DNA of 55,915 nucleotides from Sulfurimonas sp. (lineage in GTDB: Bacteria; Campylobacterota; Campylobacteria; Campylobacterales; Sulfurimonadaceae). The DNA lies in contig JAQTZE010000015.1 of NCBI GenBank assembly GCA_028687935.1, forward strand, positions 1-55,915. The letters are read 5' to 3'. Positions 16,465 to 25,971 of this stretch are shown piece by piece. The notes below the pieces were generated by a model. It searched no databases, was not told where the DNA came from, and worked only from the letters and a program-made list of their open reading frames with translations. The first letter of the stretch is position 1. The number at the start of each line of letters is the position of its first letter. Both the position numbers and the translations under genes were made by a program.

Positions 16465-18546
16465 TTATGCTTCCTCTTTATCGGCTTCTTTCATCACAAG
16501 TGCGCGGTAGGCGTCGTCTTTTGGGACAAGCCCTGCTTCGTAGAGAAACTGTGAAGGCATAAAGTTGGTCTTTTTTATCTTGTCATATTTTGCGAAGCTG
16601 AGATACAAGATATCTTTTGCACGAGTCACTGCCACATAAAAAAGTCTGCGTTCTTCATCGAGTGAACCACCGCGTTGCATAAGCTTGCGGTTTGGAAAAC
16701 GTCCGTCCATTAAATCCACAACATAGACCTCTTTATACTCCAGACCTTTAGAAGCATGAACACTCAGAAGGTTTACGCCCTCACCTTGCGTCAAGTCTGA
16801 AGAGCCAAGTATCATTGCGTTTAAGAAGCGTTCGTGTTCAGAATATGGCTTTGAGAGCTCTTCAAGCAGGAGCATTTTTCTTGCAATTCTTGTGAGTGAT
16901 TCGGTCTTTTGTTTTTCATCTATCGTGCCGTCTTTGAGCATTGCGCGTTTACTTGAGAGTGTCTCTGATATATGTTTATAAAGCGTGGAAGCCGCTATCT
17001 TATTGACTATTGTGCGAGGTTGTTTGATACCTTTGAGCTCTTTGTAAAGCAGATAAAAATCATGTAAAAAAGTCGCCCCGTCTTTTGTAAGTTTTGGGTG
17101 CTTCAGGATTGGATTTTTCATAAACTTATCTTCAAATCCAAGTTTTGCGAATTTTCCGACCGCACCAAGTTCTAAAAATTCATCAAAAAGCCCCAACTGA
17201 TGGCTCACTTTTCTCTTTTCAAAAGGATTATGTATAGACTCATCTGGAGCGTAGAGTCCATAAAAGATACTTCCGTGGCCGAGTACTTTGAGGGCAATAT
17301 ACATCTCTTTTGCCATTGCACTTCCCACACCTTTTGCAAACTCAAAAAGGTGGATAAATGCCATCATGTCGGCTTCGTTAACGAGCAAAGTATACAAATC
17401 AAGAACTGCTTTAACCTCTTTGGAGTCAAAAAAACTTGTGCCACCCTTGCGTTTACACGGGATATCAAGCTCACGAAGACCTACTTCGATACCATCAGCT
17501 GAGGAGTTGTTGCGAAAGATGACAGCTATCTCTTCACGCGGCGTTTGCGTATCACGTATCTTTGCCGCTATCGCATGATATTGGTCAAACAGCTCATCAT
17601 AAGCCAAAAGTACGGGCGATTTTGACTCTTGATTTCTTGTCACTTCAAGCTGTTTTGGGTAGATACGTTCGTTATGTTCTATCACCTTGGTTGCAAGGGC
17701 AAGAATAGGAAAAGTCGAGCGATAGTTTTTTGTCAGTGTGTGGACTTTTGCATCAGTGAACTTTTGTGTAAAAGTACCGATGATAGAGATATCTGCTCCG
17801 TTAAACGCGTAAATACTCTGGTCATAATCCCCTACACAAAAAAGAGAAGGCGGCTTCATCGCCTCTATGAGTGTGCCTTGGAGTGCGTTTGTATCTTGAT
17901 ATTCATCGACAAGGACCTCTTTGTATCCTAAGTCTCGGCTAGTACAAAGCTCCCTGAAGTTAATAAGCAGATCGTTGAAGTTAACAAAACCATACTCTTT
18001 TTTCAAAGACTCAAATTCATCGACGATATCTGCATAGATCATCGCAAAAATCTCATGTTCAGGATAACGCTCTATCATCCAATCTTCAAAATTTTTTTGG
18101 AGTTCCGTATTTTGATAAAAAGAGTAGACATCATAAAGATAGTTCCCACCATAGGGCGTTAGGTCTGCATTTATCTGCATAAAAGAGCGTTTTTCAAAGA
18201 CACTTCGAAAGAGCGTCTTGAGCTCGCGTTGCTGCTTGAGGACAACTTTTCTATCCTCTTTTTTGAGCCATCTGTAGCTGACTGCATGAAAAGTCCCTGC
18301 ATCAATTTTCGTAGCGATTCCCGCACCGAAAAACGCAGCCACACGCTCTATCATCTCCGCCGCGGCTTTGTTGGTAAAAGTCAGAAGAAGTATCTCTTCA
18401 GGTTTGACTCCAGCACCGAGTAGATGCGCGATGCGTCCCACTATCGTAGAGGTTTTTCCTGTCCCCGCTGAGGCAATGATAAGATTTTGGGAGTACTCAG
18501 AAGTCGCTGCTGCGTATTGTTCTGGATTCAGACGCGAAAGTGGCAA
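16465..18546 (-). CDS. UvrD/Rep-family ATP-dependent DNA helicase
   Basis: 693 residues, the usual size of Rep/UvrD/PcrA helicases. Walker A is A-S-A-G-T-G-K-T at 25-32, motif Ia L-L-T-F-T-N-K-A-A, motif II V-D-E-Y-Q-D-T, motif III D-Y-D-Q-S-I-Y-A-F-N-G-A, motif IV T-K-N-Y-R-S and the C-terminal L-S-V-H-A-S-K-G-L-E-Y and V-A-V-T-R-A motifs are all intact. It should unwind DNA 3' to 5' in repair or replication restart. The start is TTG 18546: AAGGAG lies 5 nt before it and no ATG fits. One AAACGCAG copy is at 18331. Confidence 0.92.
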   Translation of the reverse strand: MPLSRLNPEQYAAATSEYSQNLIIASAGTGKTSTIVGRIAHLLGAGVKPEEILLLTFTNKAAAEMIERVAAFFGAGIATKIDAGTFHAVSYRWLKKEDRKVVLKQQRELKTLFRSVFEKRSFMQINADLTPYGGNYLYDVYSFYQNTELQKNFEDWMIERYPEHEIFAMIYADIVDEFESLKKEYGFVNFNDLLINFRELCTSRDLGYKEVLVDEYQDTNALQGTLIEAMKPPSLFCVGDYDQSIYAFNGADISIIGTFTQKFTDAKVHTLTKNYRSTFPILALATKVIEHNERIYPKQLEVTRNQESKSPVLLAYDELFDQYHAIAAKIRDTQTPREEIAVIFRNNSSADGIEVGLRELDIPCKRKGGTSFFDSKEVKAVLDLYTLLVNEADMMAFIHLFEFAKGVGSAMAKEMYIALKVLGHGSIFYGLYAPDESIHNPFEKRKVSHQLGLFDEFLELGAVGKFAKLGFEDKFMKNPILKHPKLTKDGATFLHDFYLLYKELKGIKQPRTIVNKIAASTLYKHISETLSSKRAMLKDGTIDEKQKTESLTRIARKMLLLEELSKPYSEHERFLNAMILGSSDLTQGEGVNLLSVHASKGLEYKEVYVVDLMDGRFPNRKLMQRGGSLDEERRLFYVAVTRAKDILYLSFAKYDKIKKTNFMPSQFLYEAGLVPKDDAYRALVMKEADKEEA

Positions 18547-18647
18547 ACGGACTCCTTGGTGAAAATTTTTAAGAGCGTGATTATACCCGCATTTTATTTT
18601 CTAGCCATTAAGAGGGTTTCAGAAGACGTGAAGGACATCACATCCTT

Positions 18648-18950
18648 TTAATTTTTCAGATCAATTATATACTTGGCAAAAGCATCCGTCTCTTCATCTT
18701 TTAGCATATGTAATTTTGCTTTATGCATTCCAAGATAACTTTTAGACAAACTTGTCGAACCATCCAAAATATTCTTAAGTCTTAATGAAAGGTCTTCCTC
18801 AGAAAGAGAAGCAAGTATCGGTGATCTTTGTATCGCCATAAGTTCGGCATGCTTTCCATGACAAACTACGCACTCTTTATAGAGCGTCTCACTCTCCACT
18901 GCACTTAATGAGACCAACCCAAATGTGATAAACAACAACAACTTTTTCAT
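18648..18950 (-). CDS. Small periplasmic monohaem cytochrome c
   Basis: 100 residues: a signal peptide (about 1-18), C27-V-V-C-H31 haem site, a helix-rich body and Met residues near 82 (H-M-L-K-D) that could be the sixth ligand. The pattern Y-K-E-C-V-V-C-H-G-K and the ending F-A-K-Y-I-I-D-L fit the class I cytochromes common in Campylobacterota, where they carry electrons to cytochrome oxidases or peroxidases. It is divergent from the truncated cytochrome gene at 19124. A single gene; the partner is unknown. Confidence 0.85.
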   Translation of the reverse strand: MKKLLLFITFGLVSLSAVESETLYKECVVCHGKHAELMAIQRSPILASLSEEDLSLRLKNILDGSTSLSKSYLGMHKAKLHMLKDEETDAFAKYIIDLKN

Positions 18951-19086
18951 TTCAAACCTTTTTTTTTATAATCTAATTTATTACGTAGCGTATAACAGTT
19001 AAGCTTAATAAAAAATTTAATTTATTCTATTTAACTAAATTTAATAAACTCACCCATTCGTGTGATTTTTTTTATTTTTTCCTTTT

Positions 19087-19092
19087 GTATAA
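19087..19092 (+). promoter_or_regulatory. -10 box upstream of 19124 gene
   Basis: TATAAT lies 31 bp before the GTG at 19124, in an AT-rich stretch; AAAGGGG is the ribosome site. Confidence 0.5.
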
Positions 19093-19123
19093 TACTTACT
19101 ATATCTTTTAAAAAGGGGTTATT

Positions 19124-19744
19124 GTGAAAAAAAATCATTCACTCGTGTTGCCAGGGGCACTTATTTTTATAGCCCTTGCAGAGAGTTTACATGCTGTTCC
19201 TGCTTTTGCAAGACAGACAGGTTTGGAGTGTTTTGCGTGTCATGCTGGTAATCAGTCAACGCTTAACGCTTTGGGGCGCAAATTTGCGCGTTCATCTTAT
19301 ATGATGACAAAAGAGGATAGTTCTGGATCACTTATCGTAGGTAAGAAGATGGGACTAGATATAGATACGGTTTTAAATGCTGATGTGATGCTCAAAGCTA
19401 GACTTGAAAAAGGCTACGATGTCATCAACGGAAAAGGTGAAATCATCGAAACACACGATGAAGAAGAGATAGGAGTCAACAGAGGCATCTTTGAGATGTT
19501 CAAAACTTCTACAGCACACCTTGCGGGTAAGGTTACCAATAATGTAGGTATGCTTTTAGACCTACGTGATAAGGAAGGCAAAGCCACTATTGGCGGAAAG
19601 CTTCTTTCATCTATGAAGATGGGCGATAGCACTTATGCAGGTCTCGCATTTTATTCAACAAATAACTATGGGCCATTCTCAGGAAGTGTTAGCATTGTGT
19701 TAAGTCGCATATATTTAGAAATAAAAACAGTAAAATATTCATAA
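19124..19744 (+). pseudogene. Truncated cytochrome c / outer-membrane-type protein
   Basis: 206 residues from GTG 19124. A signal peptide (to about residue 24) is followed by V-P-A-F-A-R-Q-T-G and C36-F-A-C-H40 with L-N-A-L-G-R-K-F, the start of a family of Campylobacterota proteins with one N-terminal haem site and a long beta-rich, porin-like body (as I recall 400 residues or more). Here the body stops about residue 188 (Y-G-P-F-S-G), and the last 18 residues look like out-of-family sequence before TAA. valS starts only 55 bp on, so the 3' part has been deleted. The haem site could still be made; function is doubtful. Confidence 0.55.
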
Positions 19745-19767
19745 GCAAACCCTCACCTTAACTTGGC

Positions 19768-19773
19768 TATAAT
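19768..19773 (+). promoter_or_regulatory. -10 box of valS
   Basis: TATAAT lies 26 bp before the valS ATG, with GAAGG as the ribosome site. Confidence 0.5.
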
Positions 19774-19799
19774 CGCGAAAAAATTGAAGGCAAAATAGC

Positions 19800-22427
19800 A
19801 TGTCAACAGAAGCGTATGAACCACAAGAAGTAGAAAACAAATACTATAAAATATGGGAAAGCAGAAAATACTTTGAAGTAGATGGGAACAAAGCCATCCA
19901 AGAAGAGGGCAAAAACTTCTCTATCATGATGCCTCCGCCAAATGTAACGGGACGCCTTCATATAGGACATGCTCTTACTTTTACACTTCAAGATATCATC
20001 ACACGCTATAAACGCATGGACGGATATAAAACACTCTGGCAGCCAGGGACAGACCATGCGGGTATCGCTACACAAAATGTAGTTGAAAAACAGCTCCTCG
20101 CTGAGGGTACTACAAAAGAAGAGCTTGGACGTGAGAAGTTTTTGGAGCGCGCATGGGCTTGGAAAGCAGAATCCGCAGGCATTATGACAGAACAACTCCG
20201 TCAAATGGGTGTTTCACCTGCTTGGGAGCGTGAGCGTTTTACCATGGATGCAGGACTACAAAAATCAGTCAAAGAGGCCTTTGTCCATCTCTACAACCAA
20301 GGGCTTATCGTTCGTGGCAACTATATGGTCAACTGGTGTACGCATGATGGCGCGCTCTCTGACATCGAAGTCGAGCACGAAGACCATAACGGCAAGTTCT
20401 ATCACATCATCTACCCTTTTGCTGATGGCAGCGGGCATGTAGAAGTGGCAACGACGAGACCTGAGACTTACTTCGGCGATACAGCCGTGATGGTACACCC
20501 TGATGATACTCGCTATACGCACCTTATCGGTAAAAAGATAAAGCTCCCACTGCTTGATCGTGAAGTCGCTATCATCGCTGACTCACATGTAGATATGGAA
20601 TTTGGAACGGGTGTGGTAAAAGTGACACCTGCACACGATCAAAACGACTACGAAGTCGGCAAACGTCACGACTTAGAGTTCATCACTGTATTTGATGAAA
20701 AAGGAATCCTTAACGACTACGCAGGTGAGTTTAAAGGTTTAGAGCGTCTCGAAGCACGTGAAATCATTGTAAAACGCCTCCAAGAAGAGGGTTTCATCGT
20801 AAAAATCGAAGATCATAAACACCAAGTAGGGCATTGTTATAGATGTAAAAACATCGTCGAGCCATATATCTCAAAACAGTGGTTTGTCCGCAATGAAGTA
20901 GCCAAAAAATCTATCGAGAAGACAAACGCAGGTGAAGCGCAGTTCTTCCCACCTCACTGGATCAACTCTTACAACTCTTGGATGGGTGAACTTCGTGACT
21001 GGTGTATCTCTCGTCAGCTTTGGTGGGGACACCAGATTCCAGTATTTTACTGTGATGCGTGCGAGCATGAGTTTGTAAGCCAAGAAGATCACCCTGCAGC
21101 ATGTCCAAAATGTGGACACAAACACGTCACACAAGATCCAGATGTCCTTGATACTTGGTTCTCTTCTGCTCTTTGGCCATTCTCAACACTTGGCTGGGGC
21201 AATGGTGATGTTGCAATGGATGAGCTTTTCAAATCAGATGATATGAAAGACTTTTACCCGAATACTTTGCTTATCACGGGCTTTGACATCCTTTTCTTTT
21301 GGGTTGCGAGAATGATGATGATGGGTGAGAATTTTATCGGGGAGCTTCCATTTAAACATATCTACCTCCACGCACTTGTCCGCGATGAAAAAGGTGACAA
21401 GATGAGCAAATCCAAAGGAAACGTTATCGATCCTTTGGATATGGTCAACAAGTACAGCGCGGATATCCTGCGTTTTACTCTTGCTATCTCTGCCGCTCAG
21501 GGGCGTGATATCCGCATGAGCACAGAGAAACTTGAACTCAACCGTAACTTCACGAACAAGCTCTACAACGCAAGTAAATTCTTGCAGATGAATGTGGATA
21601 CTTTTCCTGATCTCAATGGTTTTTGCCTTGAAACTGACCTTGGAAAATATATGGCTTCACGCCTCAACCAAGCGACAAAAGAAGCACGCGCGGCACTTGA
21701 TGAGTACAAATTCAATGATGCGGCGACAGTTATCTACAGATTTATCTGGAATGAATTTTGTGACTGGGGTATAGAGCTCAGTAAAGCAGACAAAGGCAGT
21801 ATCGTAGAGCTTGGAGCGATTTTCAAAGAGGCGATGAAACTTCTGCATCCATTTATGCCTTTTGTTACAGAGCATCTCTATCATGAGCTCTCAGGCACAA
21901 GCCTTGAAGAGAGTGATTCTATCATGATTATGCGCTATCCAAGCAAGACAAAAAGACGCAAAGAAGAGGACACATTTGAGATCATCATGGATGCTATCAT
22001 CTCTATTAGACGTGCGAAAGTCTTAGTCGATCTTGCAAACCAGAAGATAGAAAAAGCCTACGTAAAGATAGATGGTATCAGCGAAAAAGAAAAAGCGATG
22101 ATGCTTCCATTTATCACAAGACTTGCAAAAGTAACGGAAGTTGCGTTTACTGATGTCAAGATAGAAAACGCAGTGAGTGATATCTCTGATAAATGTGAGA
22201 CCTTTATCCCGACTGAGAGCATCGACCTCACACCTATCATCACGCGTTTGAGCAAGCAAGATGAGAAACTCCAAAAAGAGATAGATAAACTCGCTTCGAT
22301 GTTAAATAATGAAAGATTTGTGGCAAATGCTCCAGAAGATGTTTTGGCAAAAAATCGTGAGCTTTTAGCGGATGCACAGAGTAAACAGGAAAAAGTTTTA
22401 GAACAACTCCACTCACTTCAAAAATAA
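19800..22427 (+). CDS. valS: Valyl-tRNA synthetase
   Basis: 875 residues, full length for class I ValRS. The catalytic H-I-G-H is at 54-57 and K-M-S-K-S at 534-538. The editing domain (about 200-360), a zinc-ribbon-like C-R-C and C-D-A-C/C-P-K-C cluster, the tRNA anticodon-binding domain (about 600-740) and the C-terminal coiled-coil arm (about 810-875) are all present. It attaches valine to tRNA(Val) in the cytoplasm. Two AAACGCAG copies lie in it (20934, 22166). Downstream is a repeat-rich gap before the convergent lipoprotein gene. Confidence 0.98.
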   Translation: MSTEAYEPQEVENKYYKIWESRKYFEVDGNKAIQEEGKNFSIMMPPPNVTGRLHIGHALTFTLQDIITRYKRMDGYKTLWQPGTDHAGIATQNVVEKQLLAEGTTKEELGREKFLERAWAWKAESAGIMTEQLRQMGVSPAWERERFTMDAGLQKSVKEAFVHLYNQGLIVRGNYMVNWCTHDGALSDIEVEHEDHNGKFYHIIYPFADGSGHVEVATTRPETYFGDTAVMVHPDDTRYTHLIGKKIKLPLLDREVAIIADSHVDMEFGTGVVKVTPAHDQNDYEVGKRHDLEFITVFDEKGILNDYAGEFKGLERLEAREIIVKRLQEEGFIVKIEDHKHQVGHCYRCKNIVEPYISKQWFVRNEVAKKSIEKTNAGEAQFFPPHWINSYNSWMGELRDWCISRQLWWGHQIPVFYCDACEHEFVSQEDHPAACPKCGHKHVTQDPDVLDTWFSSALWPFSTLGWGNGDVAMDELFKSDDMKDFYPNTLLITGFDILFFWVARMMMMGENFIGELPFKHIYLHALVRDEKGDKMSKSKGNVIDPLDMVNKYSADILRFTLAISAAQGRDIRMSTEKLELNRNFTNKLYNASKFLQMNVDTFPDLNGFCLETDLGKYMASRLNQATKEARAALDEYKFNDAATVIYRFIWNEFCDWGIELSKADKGSIVELGAIFKEAMKLLHPFMPFVTEHLYHELSGTSLEESDSIMIMRYPSKTKRRKEEDTFEIIMDAIISIRRAKVLVDLANQKIEKAYVKIDGISEKEKAMMLPFITRLAKVTEVAFTDVKIENAVSDISDKCETFIPTESIDLTPIITRLSKQDEKLQKEIDKLASMLNNERFVANAPEDVLAKNRELLADAQSKQEKVLEQLHSLQK

Positions 22428-22444
22428 AACAACCCGCTCATGAG

Positions 22445-22465
22445 ATTCCGGATCAAGTCCGGAAT
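22445..22465. repeat. Palindromic intergenic repeat (ATTCCGGA type)
   Basis: ATTCCGGA and TCCGGAAT pair perfectly around TCAAG, flanked by GAG and GACG. This is the recognisable 'GATTCCGGATCAAGTCCGGAATGAC' class of dispersed palindromic repeats seen in many proteobacteria. It lies in the gap between convergent valS and the lipoprotein gene. Confidence 0.6.
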
Positions 22466-22491
22466 GACGAGAGGTATGTGCACATCATCTG

Positions 22492-22514
22492 CCCCGAAGG
22501 AAATACCCTTGGGG
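22492..22514. terminator. Hairpin between valS and the convergent lipoprotein gene
   Basis: CCCCGAAGG and CCTTGGGG form a stem with one bulge around AAATAC, near the middle of the convergent gap; together with the repeat at 22445 it could stop transcription from both sides. T-runs are weak. Confidence 0.4.
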
Positions 22515-22543
22515 TGCTGAACTTGATTCAGGATCTTTTCTTT

Positions 22544-23110
22544 TTAGTAGCGTGTCAATCTTGAAGCTATATCGTTGATACTGTCTGCAAAAAGTGAGTA
22601 TAAGAAAGGTTCAATATCTTTTGACTCATACGATGGAGCAATCCATTTTGAAGCTTTTTGTTGGAAGCTTTGTGTTGTCACCGTATGACCTCTGTCGATT
22701 TTTACTTCGATCTCGATCGAGCCTTTAAGGTTTTTATCGAAGTTTTTATCATTGTAGACAACCGCGATATCTTTGATAACTACGTCCATGATCAGAGTAG
22801 CATCATTTGGATTTGAGACTTTATTAAAGCCTGCGATATCAAGAGCATAGCCTAAACCTTCTTTGTACTTTGTTGCAAAATCCACATTGCTGTTGAAGTT
22901 TTGATACTTCTCTCCGCCTTTGTAAATAGAACCGATTACATGTTTGTTTGCACGAGCATCTGTCACAGAACGAAGATAAACAGCTTTGTTTTTTGGTGCA
23001 ATCTCTCCTGAGTATTCGCCTTTGTAGGCATGAAGATTGATAGCCTCGTTTTTATATGAACAGCCTGCCATAAATAGGGCAGCAATAAGTATGTAGATAA
23101 AGTTTTTCAC
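22544..23110 (-). CDS. YajG-like outer membrane lipoprotein
   Basis: 188 residues from GTG 23110, with AAAGGAGAG upstream. The lipobox M-A-G-C places the lipid on Cys16. The mature part has alternating beta strands and helices, with V-Y-L-R-S-V-T-D-A-R and N-D-A-T-L-I-M-D-V-V-I, like the YajG family of lipoproteins. Function is not known. In Campylobacterota similar lipoproteins are found near flagellar or envelope genes; here it stands alone between convergent valS and a divergent radical SAM gene. Confidence 0.55.
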   Translation of the reverse strand: MKNFIYILIAALFMAGCSYKNEAINLHAYKGEYSGEIAPKNKAVYLRSVTDARANKHVIGSIYKGGEKYQNFNSNVDFATKYKEGLGYALDIAGFNKVSNPNDATLIMDVVIKDIAVVYNDKNFDKNLKGSIEIEVKIDRGHTVTTQSFQQKASKWIAPSYESKDIEPFLYSLFADSINDIASRLTRY

Positions 23111-23214
23111 AGTAACTCTCCTTTAAAAATAAGCCAAAGTATACACAATTATGCATTAATATAATGCTAAGATAAAAGCACTCTATGGCTATACTTCCAT
23201 AAAAAAGAGTTTGT

Positions 23215-24096
23215 ATGCACTTCCATCGCGTTCATGTAGAAATCACCAATATTTGTGGACTCTCTTGCAGTTTTTGTCCTCCAAAACTCCAACCCACAAA
23301 AACGATGACTCTGGAGTTTTTTGCCAAAATATTAACACAGCTAAAGCCCTATACAAAATCTCTTGCTCTGCACGTTATGGGTGATCCCCTGACACTCTCC
23401 AATCTTGGCGAATATCTTGATGCAGCACATAGCGAGGGTTTTGAAGTCGAACTCACCACAAGCGGCTATTATCTGCATAAAACGCAGCCGCAGATTCTTT
23501 TTCATCCTTGTGTGAGACAGCTCAATATCTCTCTTAATAGCTACAACAAAAACCCTCAAAGTCTCAGTTTTGAGCAGTATATAAACGCAGTGTTGGATGT
23601 TTGCAAAGAGAAGCTGCAAAACTATCCAAAACCCTTTATCAATCTCAGACTTTGGAATATGGATGATGCACACAGCGCACTTGCGTTTAATAGCGAAGTG
23701 TTTGAGAAATTCTCCTCTTTTTTTGATGAGCCAATAAACGCAGCCGAGATTCATAAAACGCAGCCAAAATCTCTGCGTTTGGCTTCTAAAATCCTGCTTC
23801 ATTTTGATAACTATTTCGAGTGGCCTTCGCTTATGAGCACACATGACAGCGATGCCACCTGCTATGGTCTGCGTTCACATATCGGCATCCTCGCAAATGG
23901 TGTCGTCGTGCCCTGTTGTCTTGATGGCGAGGGTGTCATCAATCTTGGTAATCTTCATGAGCAGAGTCTCAGCGATATCCTCCATTCACAAAGAGCCGAA
24001 GCAATGCGTGAGGGCTTTGCCCAAAACAAAGCAGTCGAAGAGCTGTGTCGTAAATGTAGCTACAAAGATAGGTTTCAAAGTCAAAACACTCTATAA
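23215..24096 (+). CDS. Radical SAM / SPASM-domain protein
   Basis: 293 residues. The 4Fe-4S/SAM motif is C14-x3-C18-x2-C21 (I-C-G-L-S-C-S-F-C). A G-D-P-L motif follows the second strand. Near the C-terminus V-P-C-C-L-D-G-E-G, an earlier Cys (D-A-T-C-Y-G) and C-R-K-C form a SPASM-type auxiliary cluster. Proteins of this kind modify peptides or act as maturases, but no precursor peptide gene is seen nearby, so the substrate is unknown. Five AAACGCAG octamers lie in this 0.9-kb gene, coding for Lys-Thr-Gln, Asn-Ala and Leu-Arg-Leu in different frames. Confidence 0.85.
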   Translation: MHFHRVHVEITNICGLSCSFCPPKLQPTKTMTLEFFAKILTQLKPYTKSLALHVMGDPLTLSNLGEYLDAAHSEGFEVELTTSGYYLHKTQPQILFHPCVRQLNISLNSYNKNPQSLSFEQYINAVLDVCKEKLQNYPKPFINLRLWNMDDAHSALAFNSEVFEKFSSFFDEPINAAEIHKTQPKSLRLASKILLHFDNYFEWPSLMSTHDSDATCYGLRSHIGILANGVVVPCCLDGEGVINLGNLHEQSLSDILHSQRAEAMREGFAQNKAVEELCRKCSYKDRFQSQNTL

Positions 24097-24124
24097 TTGC
24101 AGCAATTAAACTTAGGATATTTTC

Positions 24125-25372
24125 ATGCCATTTTCATCATTTAAACTCTCATCCTCACTGCAAAAAACGATACAAACAAGCGGATATACGCAGCCAACAG
24201 CCATCCAAGAAAAAGTCATCCCGCTCGTACTTGAGGGTAAAGATGTTATGGCCAGAGCGCAGACTGGAAGCGGGAAAAGTGCGAGTTTTGTCCTGCCTGT
24301 TTTGGAGCTTTTATCCCAACGAAAAGCTGAAGGAAAAGCGAAGATAAAAGCCCTCGTTCTCACACCGACACGAGAGCTGACACTGCAAGTCGCAGAGTCA
24401 TTTGAAACTTTTGGAGCACTGTTGCAACGCAAGCCAAAAATCGTAAGTATCATCGGAGGGGCAAGTATCGGTGATCAGCTGTACGATATCCAACAAGGGT
24501 GCGACATCCTTGTGGCGACTTCAGGAAGATTTCTCGATGTTCTTTCAAAAAAACAGATGAACCTCTCGCATATCGAGTTTCTTATCCTCGATGAAGCAGA
24601 CAAGATGCTTGACCTTGGTTTTGCCGAAGAGCTTGAACTTATCCTCGAAGCCATCCCTGCAAAACGCCAAAACCTGATGTTCTCAGCGACCTATCCGCCA
24701 AAGATGCTCGCAATCGCTTCAAGAATCACACAAAACGCGATAGAAGTCAGTATAGAAAACGAAGAGGCGACGGTACAAAAAATCACGCAACGCGTCATCC
24801 AAGTAAATATCGAAAACCGCTCTCCACTGCTGCGACATCTTCTCGTAGAGGAAAAACTAGAGCAAGTTTTGGTCTTTATGGCAAACAAACGCGCTTCGGA
24901 TAATATCGCTGCAAAGTTTAGAAAATACGGCTTTTTAGCAGAATCTTTTCATGGAGATTTGCTTCAAGAAGAGAGAGAAGCAACACTCAAAGATTTCAAA
25001 TCCAAAAAAATCCGCATCCTTTTCGCCACAGATTTAGTCTCTCGCGGTCTGCATATAGAAGATGTGAGCTGTGTCATCAACTTCGACCTACCCCGCTCGC
25101 CAGCGGACTATATCCACCGAATAGGTCGAACGGGACGCGCCGGAAAAAGCGGAACTGCCATCTCTTTTATAGACTATGAAAACGCAGAACACTTCAAACT
25201 CATCGAAAAACGCGCAGGTATCAAGCTAGCACGTGAGCAGATAGAGGGTTTTGAGCTCAAAGGCGAAGCGCCTAACAAAGAAAAAGGTCCAGCACCTGTA
25301 AAAGGCAAGGGAAAAAGCAAGAAAGACAAACTCAGAGAAAAAGCCCTCCAAGAGGCTGAGAAAAAAGCTTAG
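24125..25372 (+). CDS. rhlE: DEAD-box RNA helicase (RhlE type)
   Basis: 415 residues: Q motif (G-Y-T-Q-P-T-A-I-Q), Walker A A-Q-T-G-S-G-K-S, P-T-R-E-L, D-E-A-D, S-A-T, and in the second RecA lobe H-R-I-G-R-T-G-R. A basic Lys-rich tail (about 380-415) should bind RNA. It remodels RNA, for example in ribosome assembly or cold adaptation. Its stop overlaps by 4 bp the stop of the convergent membrane gene, so there is no space for a terminator. Confidence 0.93.
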   Translation: MPFSSFKLSSSLQKTIQTSGYTQPTAIQEKVIPLVLEGKDVMARAQTGSGKSASFVLPVLELLSQRKAEGKAKIKALVLTPTRELTLQVAESFETFGALLQRKPKIVSIIGGASIGDQLYDIQQGCDILVATSGRFLDVLSKKQMNLSHIEFLILDEADKMLDLGFAEELELILEAIPAKRQNLMFSATYPPKMLAIASRITQNAIEVSIENEEATVQKITQRVIQVNIENRSPLLRHLLVEEKLEQVLVFMANKRASDNIAAKFRKYGFLAESFHGDLLQEEREATLKDFKSKKIRILFATDLVSRGLHIEDVSCVINFDLPRSPADYIHRIGRTGRAGKSGTAISFIDYENAEHFKLIEKRAGIKLAREQIEGFELKGEAPNKEKGPAPVKGKGKSKKDKLREKALQEAEKKA

Positions 25373-25788
25373 ACCTGAAACATCAACTGCGATAAAAAGA
25401 TAATGATAATGACCAAAGAAAAAGGGAATAGATGGCTCTTAAACACAAGAGGCTGAATCCCAAAAAAGACCTGTAACACTCCGCGAAGCCCAAGCCACAA
25501 ACCTAAAAATGCTTTGATACTCAGCAGAATTTGAAAATTAGAGAGTCCTTCTGGCGCGATAGGACCAAAATTTACACTGATAAGATAGATGCCTGAGAGG
25601 ACTGCAACAATAAGACTCTTTGGCACGACAACACGGACATATTTCATAAAATATTCGCGTACTTTGGCATGTTCTTCTGTGCTCATATCTTTTTTCATAC
25701 GAGATAAAAAAAGATTGTCCGTAAATAAAAATCCCCCGTAGATAAAGACGGAAAATATGTGGATAAGATGGAGTGTTACATAAATCAT
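25369..25788 (-). CDS. CopD-like four-helix membrane protein
   Basis: 139 residues with four membrane helices (about 3-22, 54-72, 83-105, 118-137). His7 and His10 in T-L-H-L-I-H-I-F and R-G-V-L-Q in the third helix recall the CopD-like/DUF2269 family of small b-type haem or copper membrane proteins. No partner is adjacent. Function unknown. It is convergent with rhlE, 4 bp overlap. Confidence 0.55.
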   Translation of the reverse strand: MIYVTLHLIHIFSVFIYGGFLFTDNLFLSRMKKDMSTEEHAKVREYFMKYVRVVVPKSLIVAVLSGIYLISVNFGPIAPEGLSNFQILLSIKAFLGLWLGLRGVLQVFFGIQPLVFKSHLFPFSLVIIIIFLSQLMFQV

Positions 25789-25927
25789 ATATTTCTCTTT
25801 TCATTCAACTTTACAATAAGCGTTTATTGTAGCCAATTCTTTCAAAAGCTTTATTAATCTACATCAATAAATCTGCTCCTTCTTTTTTGTAAACCTGCGT
25901 TTAATGAGGGTTTCATTGCCCCTTTGG

Positions 25928-25933
25928 TATAAT
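25928..25933 (+). promoter_or_regulatory. -10 box of the SulP transporter gene
   Basis: TATAAT lies 38 bp before the TTG start, with TAAGG as ribosome site. An AAACGCAG copy (as CTGCGTTT, 25895) lies just upstream, one of only two octamers outside genes. Confidence 0.5.
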
Positions 25934-25971
25934 TTCACATACAAAAAAATTATACTTTAAGGTTTTTACAC

